A stretch of 64,000 nucleotides of DNA from Paenibacillus zeirhizosphaerae (GTDB taxonomy: Bacteria; Bacillota; Bacilli; Paenibacillales; Paenibacillaceae), in NCBI RefSeq assembly GCF_030705605.1, contig NZ_JAPCKK010000011.1, forward strand, positions 62,001 through 126,000, read 5' to 3'. The notes beneath the pieces are model-generated. The model ran no database searches. It was not told where the DNA came from and saw only the letters and a program-made list of their open reading frames with translations. Below are positions 8,732 to 17,256 of the stretch, piece after piece (the stretch's first letter is position 1; every line of letters begins with the position of its first letter). The translations under genes and the position numbers were made by a program.

Positions 8732-10666
8732 TTATTCTTGCTCCCGTATTCCAATTTGTGCTGCGATCTGTGCCCGGGTCGCTCCTTCCAACTGCTTCAG
8801 CAGCCGGTCATTTTCCGACAGGCGCACAATTTCCTCAATCAACTGCTGATGCTCCTTCACGCCCTCTTTGCCATGGTGAGCAAGCAGCAGGACCCAGCGG
8901 ATCAGGCTGCCTCCCCAGGAGACGGGACGCTGCAATCTGGCGAGCGCCAGAGCGTTCTTGTACACAAGAGCCGGCTCACCGTGCGGAAGCATCATGCCGC
9001 CTCCAATGACTGTCGGAGAGCGGGTCTCCCGCTGGATAACGGTATCCGCATACTCCGGCGATATGCACTGCTGCTTTTCAAGCAAAGCGCACAAAGCCCT
9101 GATCGCTTCGAACGGATCGTCTGTATCCAGGTCCGCCACGATCCGTCCGCCTGTAAGCCGCTCACCCAGCAGGCTGAAGCGACCGTCCTCCTGCATCTTG
9201 GAAATGACCCGCCGGACCTGCCTTTCATCATCTCCGGTAAAAAGCGGATTTACCCGCACAACAGGCACAGGGACCTTGGAAATGTGAAGGTCCCTGACCA
9301 TAAGAACAAAATCTATACCGGTAAAATCCTCCGGCTTGGCACACCTCAGCCACCGCTCGCTGCGGACGCCTGCAATTTCCAACAAATCAAACTTGCGGTC
9401 AAGCTTCGTCTTCAGGAGCATGCTAATGCCCACCCCCATGGAACAGACGATCATAGCCCGTGCATGCCGACCGTTATATTTATTCATCTTTTCGTAGGCT
9501 GCCTGAAAATGAAGAACAATGTAGCCCGCCTCATGCTCATCGAAATCGTATGCCGCGAAGCTTTCATCCTCCTGCAGAATGCCAACAATCATATCGAACA
9601 GATAGTAATATTGCCGCTTGATTTCATCAAGCAGCGGATTCCCCGCACTGATAGCCCCTTTCAGACGCGGCATCGACGTATACAAATGCAGGGACAAGCC
9701 CCTCAGCAGCTCCTGGTCGTTTTGAAAGGTGAGACCCGATTGGGTAGCCACCTTATCGATCATGTGCACCGTAAGCTCATAGACGTCATCCTTCTCTGAC
9801 AGAGGAACCCCCTCCATCTGGCCGTTATCCAAATGCTTGCCCGCGCCGGCCAGCAATCTTCCAATATACACCACTTCCGTTTCGGGAATGGCTGCGGCAA
9901 AATATTTTTCCAGCCCATGTGCCAGTTCAGCGGCGGCACTCCGATAGGTGGCTCCTGCACCGGATGCCTGCTCTCCCATCATGTGCCCCAGCTTAATCCT
10001 GGCCAGCATGGTAAGGAGCGCGAGCACAAGATAATGAAAGGCGTGGGGGGTAAACATCACGGACAACCGTTCCTCCGCACCATGTACGAGATGCTTCATC
10101 TGTCTGGTCTCAGATATCCCGAATACCCCGGCTTCTTCCGGTTCGGGAAGCTGCCCGGATGTAAAGTCAGCCAGCGCAGACAGCAAAAACGCCCGGATCT
10201 GCTCTTCCATACCGTCTACCTCTATGCCCTGTCGTCCCGACACGAGCCGGAGCCGGAAAGGCTGCATTAGCTCTCCTAGCCTGCCCAAATCCTCGGTAAT
10301 GACATTCCTGCTCACATAGAGCTTTTTTTTCAACTGATCGATGGTAGGCCTCGCAGATTGCAACAGCAGCAGCCGGAGCAGCTCCAGCCGTCTTCTGTCC
10401 CGTTCGCCAAGCCCACCTTCATATCGAAGAAGCTGCGCTTCAATCCTGTTCTTCTGTTCCTCGTCCAGTCGGATGATGATGCCCCGATTCGGCCTGCGTA
10501 TGATCTCGCCTGTCTGCTGTTCAGCCAGCCAGCCGTCAATGATTTTGAAGTCCTTCCGGATGGTTTTCTCCGAGCAGCCCAGTCTTGCCGCAATCTGTTC
10601 CATGGAAAGCGGCGCTCCTTCATGCCGCAGACAGAGCTGCAGAATCTCCCGCTGCCTCTCATTCAT
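8732..10666 (-). CDS. PRD-containing PTS-controlled transcription activator (ManR/LicR type)
   Basis: 644 residues. In order: N-terminal helix-turn-helix (GAPLSMEQIAARLGCSEKTIRKDF), a second HTH (about 100-130), PRD modules (about 190-410, with histidines in LHLYTSMPRLK and YIVLHFQAAYEK), an EIIB-like domain (VCSMGVGIS with its Cys, near 430), and a C-terminal EIIA-like domain (GGGMMLPHGEP with its His). Such proteins activate PTS operons and are controlled by phosphorylation from HPr and the cognate IIB. Target: most likely the downstream PTS genes. The stop lies about 20 bases before the next gene, so it is probably co-transcribed with it. Confidence 0.92.
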   Translation of the reverse strand: MNERQREILQLCLRHEGAPLSMEQIAARLGCSEKTIRKDFKIIDGWLAEQQTGEIIRRPNRGIIIRLDEEQKNRIEAQLLRYEGGLGERDRRRLELLRLLLLQSARPTIDQLKKKLYVSRNVITEDLGRLGELMQPFRLRLVSGRQGIEVDGMEEQIRAFLLSALADFTSGQLPEPEEAGVFGISETRQMKHLVHGAEERLSVMFTPHAFHYLVLALLTMLARIKLGHMMGEQASGAGATYRSAAAELAHGLEKYFAAAIPETEVVYIGRLLAGAGKHLDNGQMEGVPLSEKDDVYELTVHMIDKVATQSGLTFQNDQELLRGLSLHLYTSMPRLKGAISAGNPLLDEIKRQYYYLFDMIVGILQEDESFAAYDFDEHEAGYIVLHFQAAYEKMNKYNGRHARAMIVCSMGVGISMLLKTKLDRKFDLLEIAGVRSERWLRCAKPEDFTGIDFVLMVRDLHISKVPVPVVRVNPLFTGDDERQVRRVISKMQEDGRFSLLGERLTGGRIVADLDTDDPFEAIRALCALLEKQQCISPEYADTVIQRETRSPTVIGGGMMLPHGEPALVYKNALALARLQRPVSWGGSLIRWVLLLAHHGKEGVKEHQQLIEEIVRLSENDRLLKQLEGATRAQIAAQIGIREQE

Positions 10667-10713
10667 TCAGAGCATCATCTCCAGTGCAATCATATACGAT
10701 ACAAAGAACAGAC

Positions 10714-10758
10714 GCTTTCAGCCGGTATCGCAACTGTATTCCGATCCCGGCTGAAGCG
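10714..10758 (-). terminator. Long hairpin downstream of glnS
   Basis: TTCAGCCGG (10717-10725) pairs with CCGGCTGAA (10747-10755), extended outward by GC-TT / AAGC and inward by ATCG/CGAT pairs. A T-rich stretch follows on the minus strand. Probable terminator of glnS, though the T-run is broken. Confidence 0.5.
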
Positions 10759-10794
10759 CCTGATTTCTATGATGCTATGATGTCAGCCGCCTGT

Positions 10795-12477
10795 TTATCC
10801 CTTTTTCGGCAGCTGGAACGAGCTTTTGAGGGATACAACCCTATTAAACACCGGCCGCCCTGGCTCCGAAAACTTCGGGTCCACATTAAAATATCCATGT
10901 CGGAAAAATTGGAACTTGTCCTGCGGCTTCGCTTCTTTCATTTCCGGCTCCACAAAGCCTTCAGCAATCACAAGCGAGTTCGGATTCAGTTGATCCAGGA
11001 AGGTCTTCTCTTCCCCGTCCTCCTCATCTTCCAGCACCTTCTCTACGCTAATAAGGGGTTCGTAGAGACGGAATTCAGCAGGTACCGCTTGATTGGCCTC
11101 GACCCAGTGGATCGTTCCCTTCACCTTGCGGCCTGTAAACCCGGTTCCACTCTTGGTTTCCGGATCATAGGTGCAGTGAATCTCGACCACATTTCCTTCC
11201 GCGTCTTTAATGACCTCGTTGCATTTAATAAAATACGCATGCTTCAAGCGGACCTCATTGCCGGGGAACAGACGGAAATACTTGCTCGGCGGGTCCTCCA
11301 TGAAGTCATCGCGCTCAATATAGATCTCCCGGGAAAACGGAATCTGCCGTGAGCCCATGTCCGGATTCTCGCTGTTATTCTCGGCTTCCAGCATTTCCAC
11401 CTGGCCTTCCGGATAATTCGTGATGACCACCTTCAGCGGATCAATGACCGCCATCGTGCGCGGGGCCTTCAGCTTGAGATCCTCACGCACGAAGTGCTCC
11501 AGCACCGGCAGATCGATCTCTCCATACGCTTTGGAAATCCCGGTCTCATATACGAAATTGCGGATCGCTTCGGGTGTGAACCCACGGCGACGCATCCCCG
11601 AGATGGTAGGCATGCGCGGATCGTCCCAGCCATCGACATGCCGCTCATCAACGAGCAGCTTCAGCTTGCGCTTGCTGGTGACCGTCTGCGCCAGATTCAG
11701 GCGGCCAAATTCATATTGATGCGGCGTATGCTCCATTTCGCATTCAGCGACTACCCAGTCATACAATGGGCGCTGATCCTCAAACTCCAGTGAGCAAAGA
11801 GAGTGCGTCACACCTTCGATGGCATCCTCCAGCGGATGCGCATAGGCATACATCGGATAGATGCACCACGTGTCTCCCGTGTTGTGGTGGTGCGTATGCG
11901 AGATACGGTAGAGCACCGGGTCACGCAGGTTGATATTAGGGGAGGCCATGTCAATTTTGGCACGAAGCACCTTTTCCCCGTTTTGATATTTGCCTGCGCG
12001 CATGTCTTCAAACAGCTTCAGGTTCTCCTCCACACTGCGGTCGCGGTACGGGCTGTTGGTGCCAGGCTCTGTCAGGGTGCCACGGGTTTCGCGGATCTGC
12101 TCGGCGCTTTGATCATCCACATAAGCCTTGCCTTTCTTGATCAAAAGCACGGCCCTCTTGTACATCTCTTCAAAATAATCGGAGGCAAAACGAAGCTCCT
12201 CCCACTCGTAGCCCAGCCATTTAACATCTTCCTTAATAGAGTTGACGTATTCCGTCTCCTCCTTCGCAGGGTTCGTGTCGTCAAAACGCAAATTCGTCCG
12301 TCCGTGAAACTCGTCAGCCAGAGTAAAGTCAATCCAGATGGCTTTGGCATGACCGATATGCAAATAACCGTTCGGCTCCGGCGGGAAGCGGGTCACGACT
12401 TCCTTCACCTTGCCGCTACGGAGATCTTCTTCAATAATGTTCTTGATAAAATTCGGGGGAGTGCTTGGCTTCTCCAC
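10795..12477 (-). CDS. glnS: Glutaminyl-tRNA synthetase
   Basis: 560 residues, the length of a stand-alone bacterial Gln[20 protein letters not shown] holds the class I HIGH motif; VTSKRKL is the GlnRS form of [23 protein letters not shown] is the conserved anticodon-side segment. It charges tRNA-Gln with glutamine directly. The GTG at 12477 gives [13 protein letters not shown], aligning with the known bacterial start, and AAAGAAAGG lies 9 bases upstream; the ATG at 12501 has no site. No YqeY fusion is present. Most Bacillota instead use GatCAB amidation, so the gene is noteworthy here. Divergent from the secreted-protein gene. Confidence 0.95.
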   Translation of the reverse strand: MEKPSTPPNFIKNIIEEDLRSGKVKEVVTRFPPEPNGYLHIGHAKAIWIDFTLADEFHGRTNLRFDDTNPAKEETEYVNSIKEDVKWLGYEWEELRFASDYFEEMYKRAVLLIKKGKAYVDDQSAEQIRETRGTLTEPGTNSPYRDRSVEENLKLFEDMRAGKYQNGEKVLRAKIDMASPNINLRDPVLYRISHTHHHNTGDTWCIYPMYAYAHPLEDAIEGVTHSLCSLEFEDQRPLYDWVVAECEMEHTPHQYEFGRLNLAQTVTSKRKLKLLVDERHVDGWDDPRMPTISGMRRRGFTPEAIRNFVYETGISKAYGEIDLPVLEHFVREDLKLKAPRTMAVIDPLKVVITNYPEGQVEMLEAENNSENPDMGSRQIPFSREIYIERDDFMEDPPSKYFRLFPGNEVRLKHAYFIKCNEVIKDAEGNVVEIHCTYDPETKSGTGFTGRKVKGTIHWVEANQAVPAEFRLYEPLISVEKVLEDEEDGEEKTFLDQLNPNSLVIAEGFVEPEMKEAKPQDKFQFFRHGYFNVDPKFSEPGRPVFNRVVSLKSSFQLPKKG

Positions 12478-12761
12478 GCATATCAACCTTTCTTTGCGCA
12501 TAATCGCTTGTCTCGAGTATTAACAGAAAACGCCTGTGTAAACATGTTTCACTTAAATATACCCCTTCGGCTCGAATTGTTCAATAAATTGACCCTGCGA
12601 ATAACTCTTAAAAATAGGTAACGATTTCTATTGCGATTTACTCTATACTGGAGATAGTTGTATTTTTATGCGGCCAAATTCACTGTCCGTAAACCGGACC
12701 TACTATATAGAGCAAATACGTTCACCAGATGCACTCTTATTTTAAGAAAGGAGCCATTGTC

Positions 12762-13469
12762 ATGCTGAGGCTGCTTGCCGCTCTCCTCCTGTCCGCCATA
12801 CTGACGTCCTCCAGCCCGCTGCCCGCCGCCCCCGCCCTCGCACCGGAGCCCGATCAGCGAATTGCGACGGCTCCCGAGGACGCCTCTGTTCAGTTATACA
12901 GCGGTCCCCTAGAAGGCGGCCGCTTCCAGAAAGCCATTTTGCAGGTAGCCGGACGGTTTCAGGCTTACGATTGGACAGGCTCCGCAGCGGATGCTTCTCC
13001 TCCTCAACTGTACGTCCAGGACGTGAATCAGGATGGTGTCCATGAAGCCGTCGTTATTTTGACCGCAATGTCAGGTACGGGCACAGAGATTCAGAACATT
13101 CATGTGGTCAACCTGGAGTCGCTTGAAGAGTATTCGGTGGAGGATGCGGGAGCGTTCGTACAGAAACAGGTATCCTCAAAGGTGAGTGCCGAGGACGGAC
13201 AGCATCCCGTCGAGATCGAAGTCACCTTCCGCGGGCAACGCAAGCTGCTCGAAATGAGCCCGGCAGATTTCTACGATAATCCGTCCAATTTTAATGCAGC
13301 GCTTGATTTCACTTCCTACATTGTTTATGACACCAGCCTTAATGAGCTGCGCGCCATTGTTTCCGGCAGTGTTTCGCCCTCTGAATTTGTAGGTGACCTT
13401 GAGCTGACCTACAAATTTGAAGATGGAAGGTTTCTGATTGATCAGGTGACCTTCGTCCCGTATGAGTAA
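12762..13469 (+). CDS. Secreted protein of unknown function
   Basis: 235 residues. Residues 1-27 are a signal peptide (positive start, LLAALLLSAIL core, ending near PALA); no lipobox Cys follows. The body contains DVNQDGVHEAVV, a D-x-N-x-D-G calcium-loop-like segment as in FG-GAP/VCBS-type repeats, here only once. I do not recognise the family. ATG 12762 follows AAAGGAG by 8 bases. It is monocistronic or read with the GNAT gene about 100 bases downstream. Confidence 0.75.
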   Translation: MLRLLAALLLSAILTSSSPLPAAPALAPEPDQRIATAPEDASVQLYSGPLEGGRFQKAILQVAGRFQAYDWTGSAADASPPQLYVQDVNQDGVHEAVVILTAMSGTGTEIQNIHVVNLESLEEYSVEDAGAFVQKQVSSKVSAEDGQHPVEIEVTFRGQRKLLEMSPADFYDNPSNFNAALDFTSYIVYDTSLNELRAIVSGSVSPSEFVGDLELTYKFEDGRFLIDQVTFVPYE

Positions 13470-13576
13470 AACGCATCTTTTGCCCTTTTGACGACTCTTG
13501 CGGAATCATGTAGCATGGAATATCATGGCCTCATATTACGGCTGTCAGCATTTACGAGAGGAAGAGGGGATCGCTT

Positions 13577-14125
13577 TTGTTTACATATGAACTGGATGAA
13601 CGCACGGTTCTCAAGCCTATCGCGAGGGAACATGCACAGGCTTTATACGAGCTGACCGAGATGTCGCGCGACCGTCTACGAGAGTGGCTGCCCTGGGTCG
13701 ATTCGGCAACCGACATCAGCCATACCGAGCAATTTGTAGAGAATGCACTTAAGCAGGCTGCTGAGAACGGAGCTTTTACGGCAGGTATTTGGATGGATAA
13801 AGAGCTTGCGGGGATCATCAGCTTCCTTCCCATCAACTGGAGCAGCCGCTCTGTGAGCATCGGCTACTGGCTCGGCCGGGGTTATGAGGGACAAGGCATC
13901 ATGACAAGTGCCTGCCGCGCTTTTGTAGAGTATGCCTTGATTGACCTCGATCTGCACCGGGTTGAAATCCGCTGCGCTACAGGCAACCGCCGCAGTCGCG
14001 GCATTCCCGAGCGCTTGGGATTCGTGCTCGAAGGTATTATCCGTGAAGCGGAGAAGCTGCCCGCCGGGTATGTCAATCATGCCGTGTACGGCATGCTGCA
14101 AAAGGAATGGAAGCAGCTTAGATAG
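13577..14125 (+). CDS. RimJ/RimL-type GNAT acetyltransferase
   Basis: 182 residues, one GNAT domain. REWLPWVDSATDISHTEQFV near the N-terminus and HRVEIRCATGNRRSRGIPERLGF near the C-terminus are typical of the RimL/YdaF branch that acetylates protein N-termini; GRGYEGQGIMTSA is the acetyl-CoA pyrophosphate loop. The usual N-x-x-S-x-x-x-x-E is present as NRRSRGIPE. TTG start with AGGGG 7 bases upstream. The target protein is unknown. Confidence 0.85.
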   Translation: MFTYELDERTVLKPIAREHAQALYELTEMSRDRLREWLPWVDSATDISHTEQFVENALKQAAENGAFTAGIWMDKELAGIISFLPINWSSRSVSIGYWLGRGYEGQGIMTSACRAFVEYALIDLDLHRVEIRCATGNRRSRGIPERLGFVLEGIIREAEKLPAGYVNHAVYGMLQKEWKQLR

Positions 14126-14172
14126 CCTTCGTCTACAGATGTGCTGTCAAAGAAAATAGACGCGCCCAACGA

Positions 14173-14214
14173 AAAGAACCTCCGGTCACGAATTCGTGAA
14201 ACCGGAGGTTCTTT
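14173..14214. terminator. Bidirectional intrinsic terminator
   Basis: AAAGAACCTCCGGT and ACCGGAGGTTCTTT form a perfect 14-bp stem around a loop that itself holds CACGAATTCGTG. It separates the convergent GNAT and iron-binding-lipoprotein genes. Confidence 0.9.
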
Positions 14215-14227
14215 ATCTTTGCTGAGA

Positions 14228-15199
14228 TTACTTCACTATGGATTTCAATACATCATCAACCATGGCCTCGTTGGCAATCTTCCCGCTATACAGCCAACTG
14301 CCTTTGCTATCCATCGAGAAGACATGTCCATTTTGCACGGCAGGAAGAGACTTCCAGATTGGCCGCTCCAGCGTTTCCGAGCTCGCTCCCTGGTTGCTGT
14401 TGATGAGGAAGATATAATCCGCATCCAGTTCAGGCAGCTTCTCAAGCGAGATCGCGGTCCAGGATGCATCCGAATCGGCCTCTTGCGTTAGTGCAGGGGC
14501 CTTCAAGCCAAGATCGCCATATAATACGGCACCGCTCGATTTCTCAGGATCGACGACATAGAAATTTTTCTGGGTAAGCCACAATACGGCCGCAGATTGA
14601 TCGCCTGCCACCCCTTGCAGTTCTTCCTTGGCAGCCGCTACTTTGGCATCGTAATCCGATGCAGCCTTCTCGGCCTCCGCTTGCTTGTTCAGCAGCTCGC
14701 CGATTTTCAGCAGCGATTGTCTCCAGTCGGAGGCGATTTCATCGCCCAGCACATAGGTAGGGGCAATGGCGGAATATTGTTCATACAGCCCTTTTTGCAC
14801 CATGGATTCTGAGTTGATGATGATCAGATCAGGCTGGACTTCCAGGACTTGCTCAGGAGGCATATCGTACGGCATTAATGGCACGTCCTTCAGATATTGC
14901 TCCAGATAGTCCTGCTTCTTGCCGTTTTGGACCGACCACTGTGCAACCGGAGTCACACCCAGAGTCACCAGAGGGTCCTCCAGGTAAGGGGCCAGCACCC
15001 GCTGGGGATTCGCCGGAATCGTAACCTTATGTCCCATAGCATCTGTAACCGTACGGTCTGCCGCCGCCGGATTCGCTTCTGAGCCTTCCGGCTGGGCCGA
15101 GGGCTGTGCTTGTCCGCATGCGGACAAGGTCAATGCAAGCAAGATGATCCCCGCGAGGATGCTCATCGTTCTTTTACGTGAAAATATGATTTGTCTCAA
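14228..15199 (-). CDS. Iron-siderophore ABC transporter binding lipoprotein
   Basis: 323 residues. A signal peptide ends in the lipobox LTLSAC, so the mature protein is lipid-anchored outside the membrane. The body is a FecB/FhuD-like type III binding protein (NPQRVLAPYLEDPLVTLGVTPVAQW; PDLIIINSE). It captures ferric siderophore for an ABC permease. The TTG at 15199 is preferred (GAGG 8 bases upstream); ATG 15166 would shorten the signal peptide. A perfect Fur box lies 38 bp upstream. No permease gene is adjacent; the matching Fur-controlled permeases and ATPase lie at 23243-26240. Confidence 0.88.
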   Translation of the reverse strand: MRQIIFSRKRTMSILAGIILLALTLSACGQAQPSAQPEGSEANPAAADRTVTDAMGHKVTIPANPQRVLAPYLEDPLVTLGVTPVAQWSVQNGKKQDYLEQYLKDVPLMPYDMPPEQVLEVQPDLIIINSESMVQKGLYEQYSAIAPTYVLGDEIASDWRQSLLKIGELLNKQAEAEKAASDYDAKVAAAKEELQGVAGDQSAAVLWLTQKNFYVVDPEKSSGAVLYGDLGLKAPALTQEADSDASWTAISLEKLPELDADYIFLINSNQGASSETLERPIWKSLPAVQNGHVFSMDSKGSWLYSGKIANEAMVDDVLKSIVK

Positions 15200-15236
15200 C
15201 ACCAATTCCTCATTTCTGCATTCGATTCTGTTCTAA

Positions 15237-15251
15237 TGATAATGATTATCA
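15237..15251 (-). promoter_or_regulatory. Fur box upstream of the binding lipoprotein
   Basis: TGATAATGATTATCA, a perfect 7-1-7 match to the Fur operator TGATAAT-N-ATTATCA known from Bacillus. It predicts repression of the lipoprotein gene when iron is ample. Confidence 0.88.
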
Positions 15252-15286
15252 ATTGTCGAGTCAAATGTATTTTTCCACCATCAGCT

Positions 15287-15793
15287 CTATGGTCGGTCAT
15301 TCTTCAAGTGATGGGCCATTATAATATCGTCGATGAAGGTGCCGGAAATACAATATTCGGCCGCCAGCCGCCCCTCCTTCACAAATCCGTTCTTCCGGTA
15401 AAAGGCAATAGCTCCTGTATTGCAGGAGAGCACCCGCAGACTGAGCTTGCGAACGCCCCGGGAAGCCGCCAACTCCTTCATCGCATGCATGAGAAGGCTA
15501 CCGACCCCCTCCCTCTGACAGGAAGGATGGACAGCAATATGAATGGACAGCACATGGCTGTTACTGACGAGAGAGGTAGGAGGTTGAAAGCCGATATATC
15601 CCCGTAGGATATTTTTTTGAACAGCAACCAGTTGCGAGCCTGGAGGCGCATGACGAAGAAACTCTCCTCTCGAACCCCAGCTTAGCGGTGCCGGTGCTGT
15701 CCGCTCGTTCCACACAAGCTCATCCAGCATCATGATTTCAGATGCATCCTTAAGCTCTGAAAGACGTACAGTCCACGCTTGACTTCCACTCAT
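15287..15793 (-). CDS. GNAT family N-acetyltransferase
   Basis: 168 residues. HIAVHPSCQREGVGSLLMHAM holds the Q/R-x-x-G-x-G/A acetyl-CoA loop and NTGAIAFYRKNGFVKEGR is the C-terminal GNAT motif. The ATG at 15793 is chosen because GGAAGGA lies 9 bases upstream; the longer frame to 15889 has no site. Substrate unknown. It lies just upstream of the Fur-controlled lipoprotein gene but separated by that promoter. Confidence 0.82.
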   Translation of the reverse strand: MSGSQAWTVRLSELKDASEIMMLDELVWNERTAPAPLSWGSRGEFLRHAPPGSQLVAVQKNILRGYIGFQPPTSLVSNSHVLSIHIAVHPSCQREGVGSLLMHAMKELAASRGVRKLSLRVLSCNTGAIAFYRKNGFVKEGRLAAEYCISGTFIDDIIMAHHLKNDRP

Positions 15794-15946
15794 GTTGTTC
15801 AATCCTTCCATTCTTCGAGCGTTTAGATGATACCTATTGTAGCACAACGGGATACCAAAGAACCGCGCCCCCTTCACACTGCATAGCATGCAGAGCGAAA
15901 GAGACGCGGCCCTTGAATACGTAGCTTGACCGGTGGGGCCGTGCTG

Positions 15947-17179
15947 TTAGTAACCGCCGCGCACCGTCTCCAGCTCCTTCTGCACCCGACTGCGGTTCAA
16001 CCCACTATGCAGCATGTAGAACAGAATGCAGAATACGGCTGTAACCGCCGCAAGCCAGACCGCCGGAGCCAAGCCTGCTTGATCATACAGCACACCCATC
16101 GCATAAGGCCCGAACACCCGCCCGGCTGCGCCGATCCCACCGACCAGCCCAATGTAAAATGGCGCGCCTTTGCCGCCGTGCTCCGATAGAAACGCCGGAA
16201 TGGCAGGGGACATCAGCATTTCCCCGATGGTTGCCAGCACCATGGCCAGTACCATTCCCGGATAATTCGGGACCAGCACCATCAGGATATAGGCGGCCAA
16301 ATAGAAGATGCCGCTGGCAATCAGTTGGGACGAGGTCGTGGCCGTCCAGCTCCGCCGAATCCAGGAGACCAAGGGCTGTGCGACAAAGATCAGAATGCCG
16401 TTCAAGGTCCAAAGCAAGCCGTACATGCTTTTGGGCATCCCCTCTTCAATAATGAACGGCGATACGCCCGTATTCCAGATCGAGTTGCCGAACCACAGAA
16501 ACATCGTGCCCAGGCCGATATACAGGTAGATGCGCGTATCACGCAGCAGCACAGGCAGCGGAAGCTCCCCGGATGCGCTGCTGCGCTTGCTCAAGTGCAC
16601 CTTTCCCTCCTCCATGTCGACCCGGGTCAGATAGACAAAGAAAAATAATGCGAACACGGCTGATGTCAAGCCGTTCAGGACGAAGCTCAAGTGATAGGAC
16701 AAATCAGCCAGAACACCGCTCAAAGCCGTCCCCAGCGCAACACCGATATTGTTGGCTACGTAGATCACATTGAACAGTTCCCCGCGCCGGTCGGCAAACC
16801 GGAACCCGATAAAGGCCTGAATTGCCGGCATGGACATGGCATTACAAAATCCGATGAACCCCATCATGATGACGAATACAGGCCAGTAATTACTGGTGAA
16901 GGGCAGCGCACATAGTCCAAGCGCATTCAGGGCCAGAGAGCCTACGATAAGGTTCTTCACACCGACCCGGTGGTAGAGGGCTCCTCCGAGCAATTGTCCG
17001 AATATGCTGCCGAGCGACTGGATCAGAATCACAAAGCCGGCGTCACTCATGCTGTGGCCGAGCTCGTCGAAGACATACATCGTCACCAAGGGCCACATCA
17101 GCGAGCCGCCAGCCGAATTCACCAGACTTGCGATCAAAAATATTTTGACTTCTTTAGGGTAGGATTGCAGAAATCTCAT
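15947..17179 (-). CDS. MFS transporter
   Basis: 410 residues, twelve predicted spans. Motif A-like GGALYHRVGVKNLIVG follows helix 2 and a central cytoplasmic loop (about 190-215) divides the two halves. AAGGAG lies 7 bases before the ATG. It looks like a drug/metabolite exporter of the YttB/MdtG sort, but the substrate is not determinable. An imperfect GC hairpin with an inner CTGCAT/ATGCAG stem at 15890-15946 may end the transcript. Confidence 0.83.
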   Translation of the reverse strand: MRFLQSYPKEVKIFLIASLVNSAGGSLMWPLVTMYVFDELGHSMSDAGFVILIQSLGSIFGQLLGGALYHRVGVKNLIVGSLALNALGLCALPFTSNYWPVFVIMMGFIGFCNAMSMPAIQAFIGFRFADRRGELFNVIYVANNIGVALGTALSGVLADLSYHLSFVLNGLTSAVFALFFFVYLTRVDMEEGKVHLSKRSSASGELPLPVLLRDTRIYLYIGLGTMFLWFGNSIWNTGVSPFIIEEGMPKSMYGLLWTLNGILIFVAQPLVSWIRRSWTATTSSQLIASGIFYLAAYILMVLVPNYPGMVLAMVLATIGEMLMSPAIPAFLSEHGGKGAPFYIGLVGGIGAAGRVFGPYAMGVLYDQAGLAPAVWLAAVTAVFCILFYMLHSGLNRSRVQKELETVRGGY

Positions 17180-17256
17180 GAATATACTCCTTCATCGCAC
17201 ATAAGCAAGACACATCCACCAGTATCGCTTACATACGCTTCATCCGGCAAGCACAT

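Noticed and set aside
11803..12621. 272-codon plus-strand frame
   Set aside because: Antisense to glnS, no family signature and no ribosome binding site.
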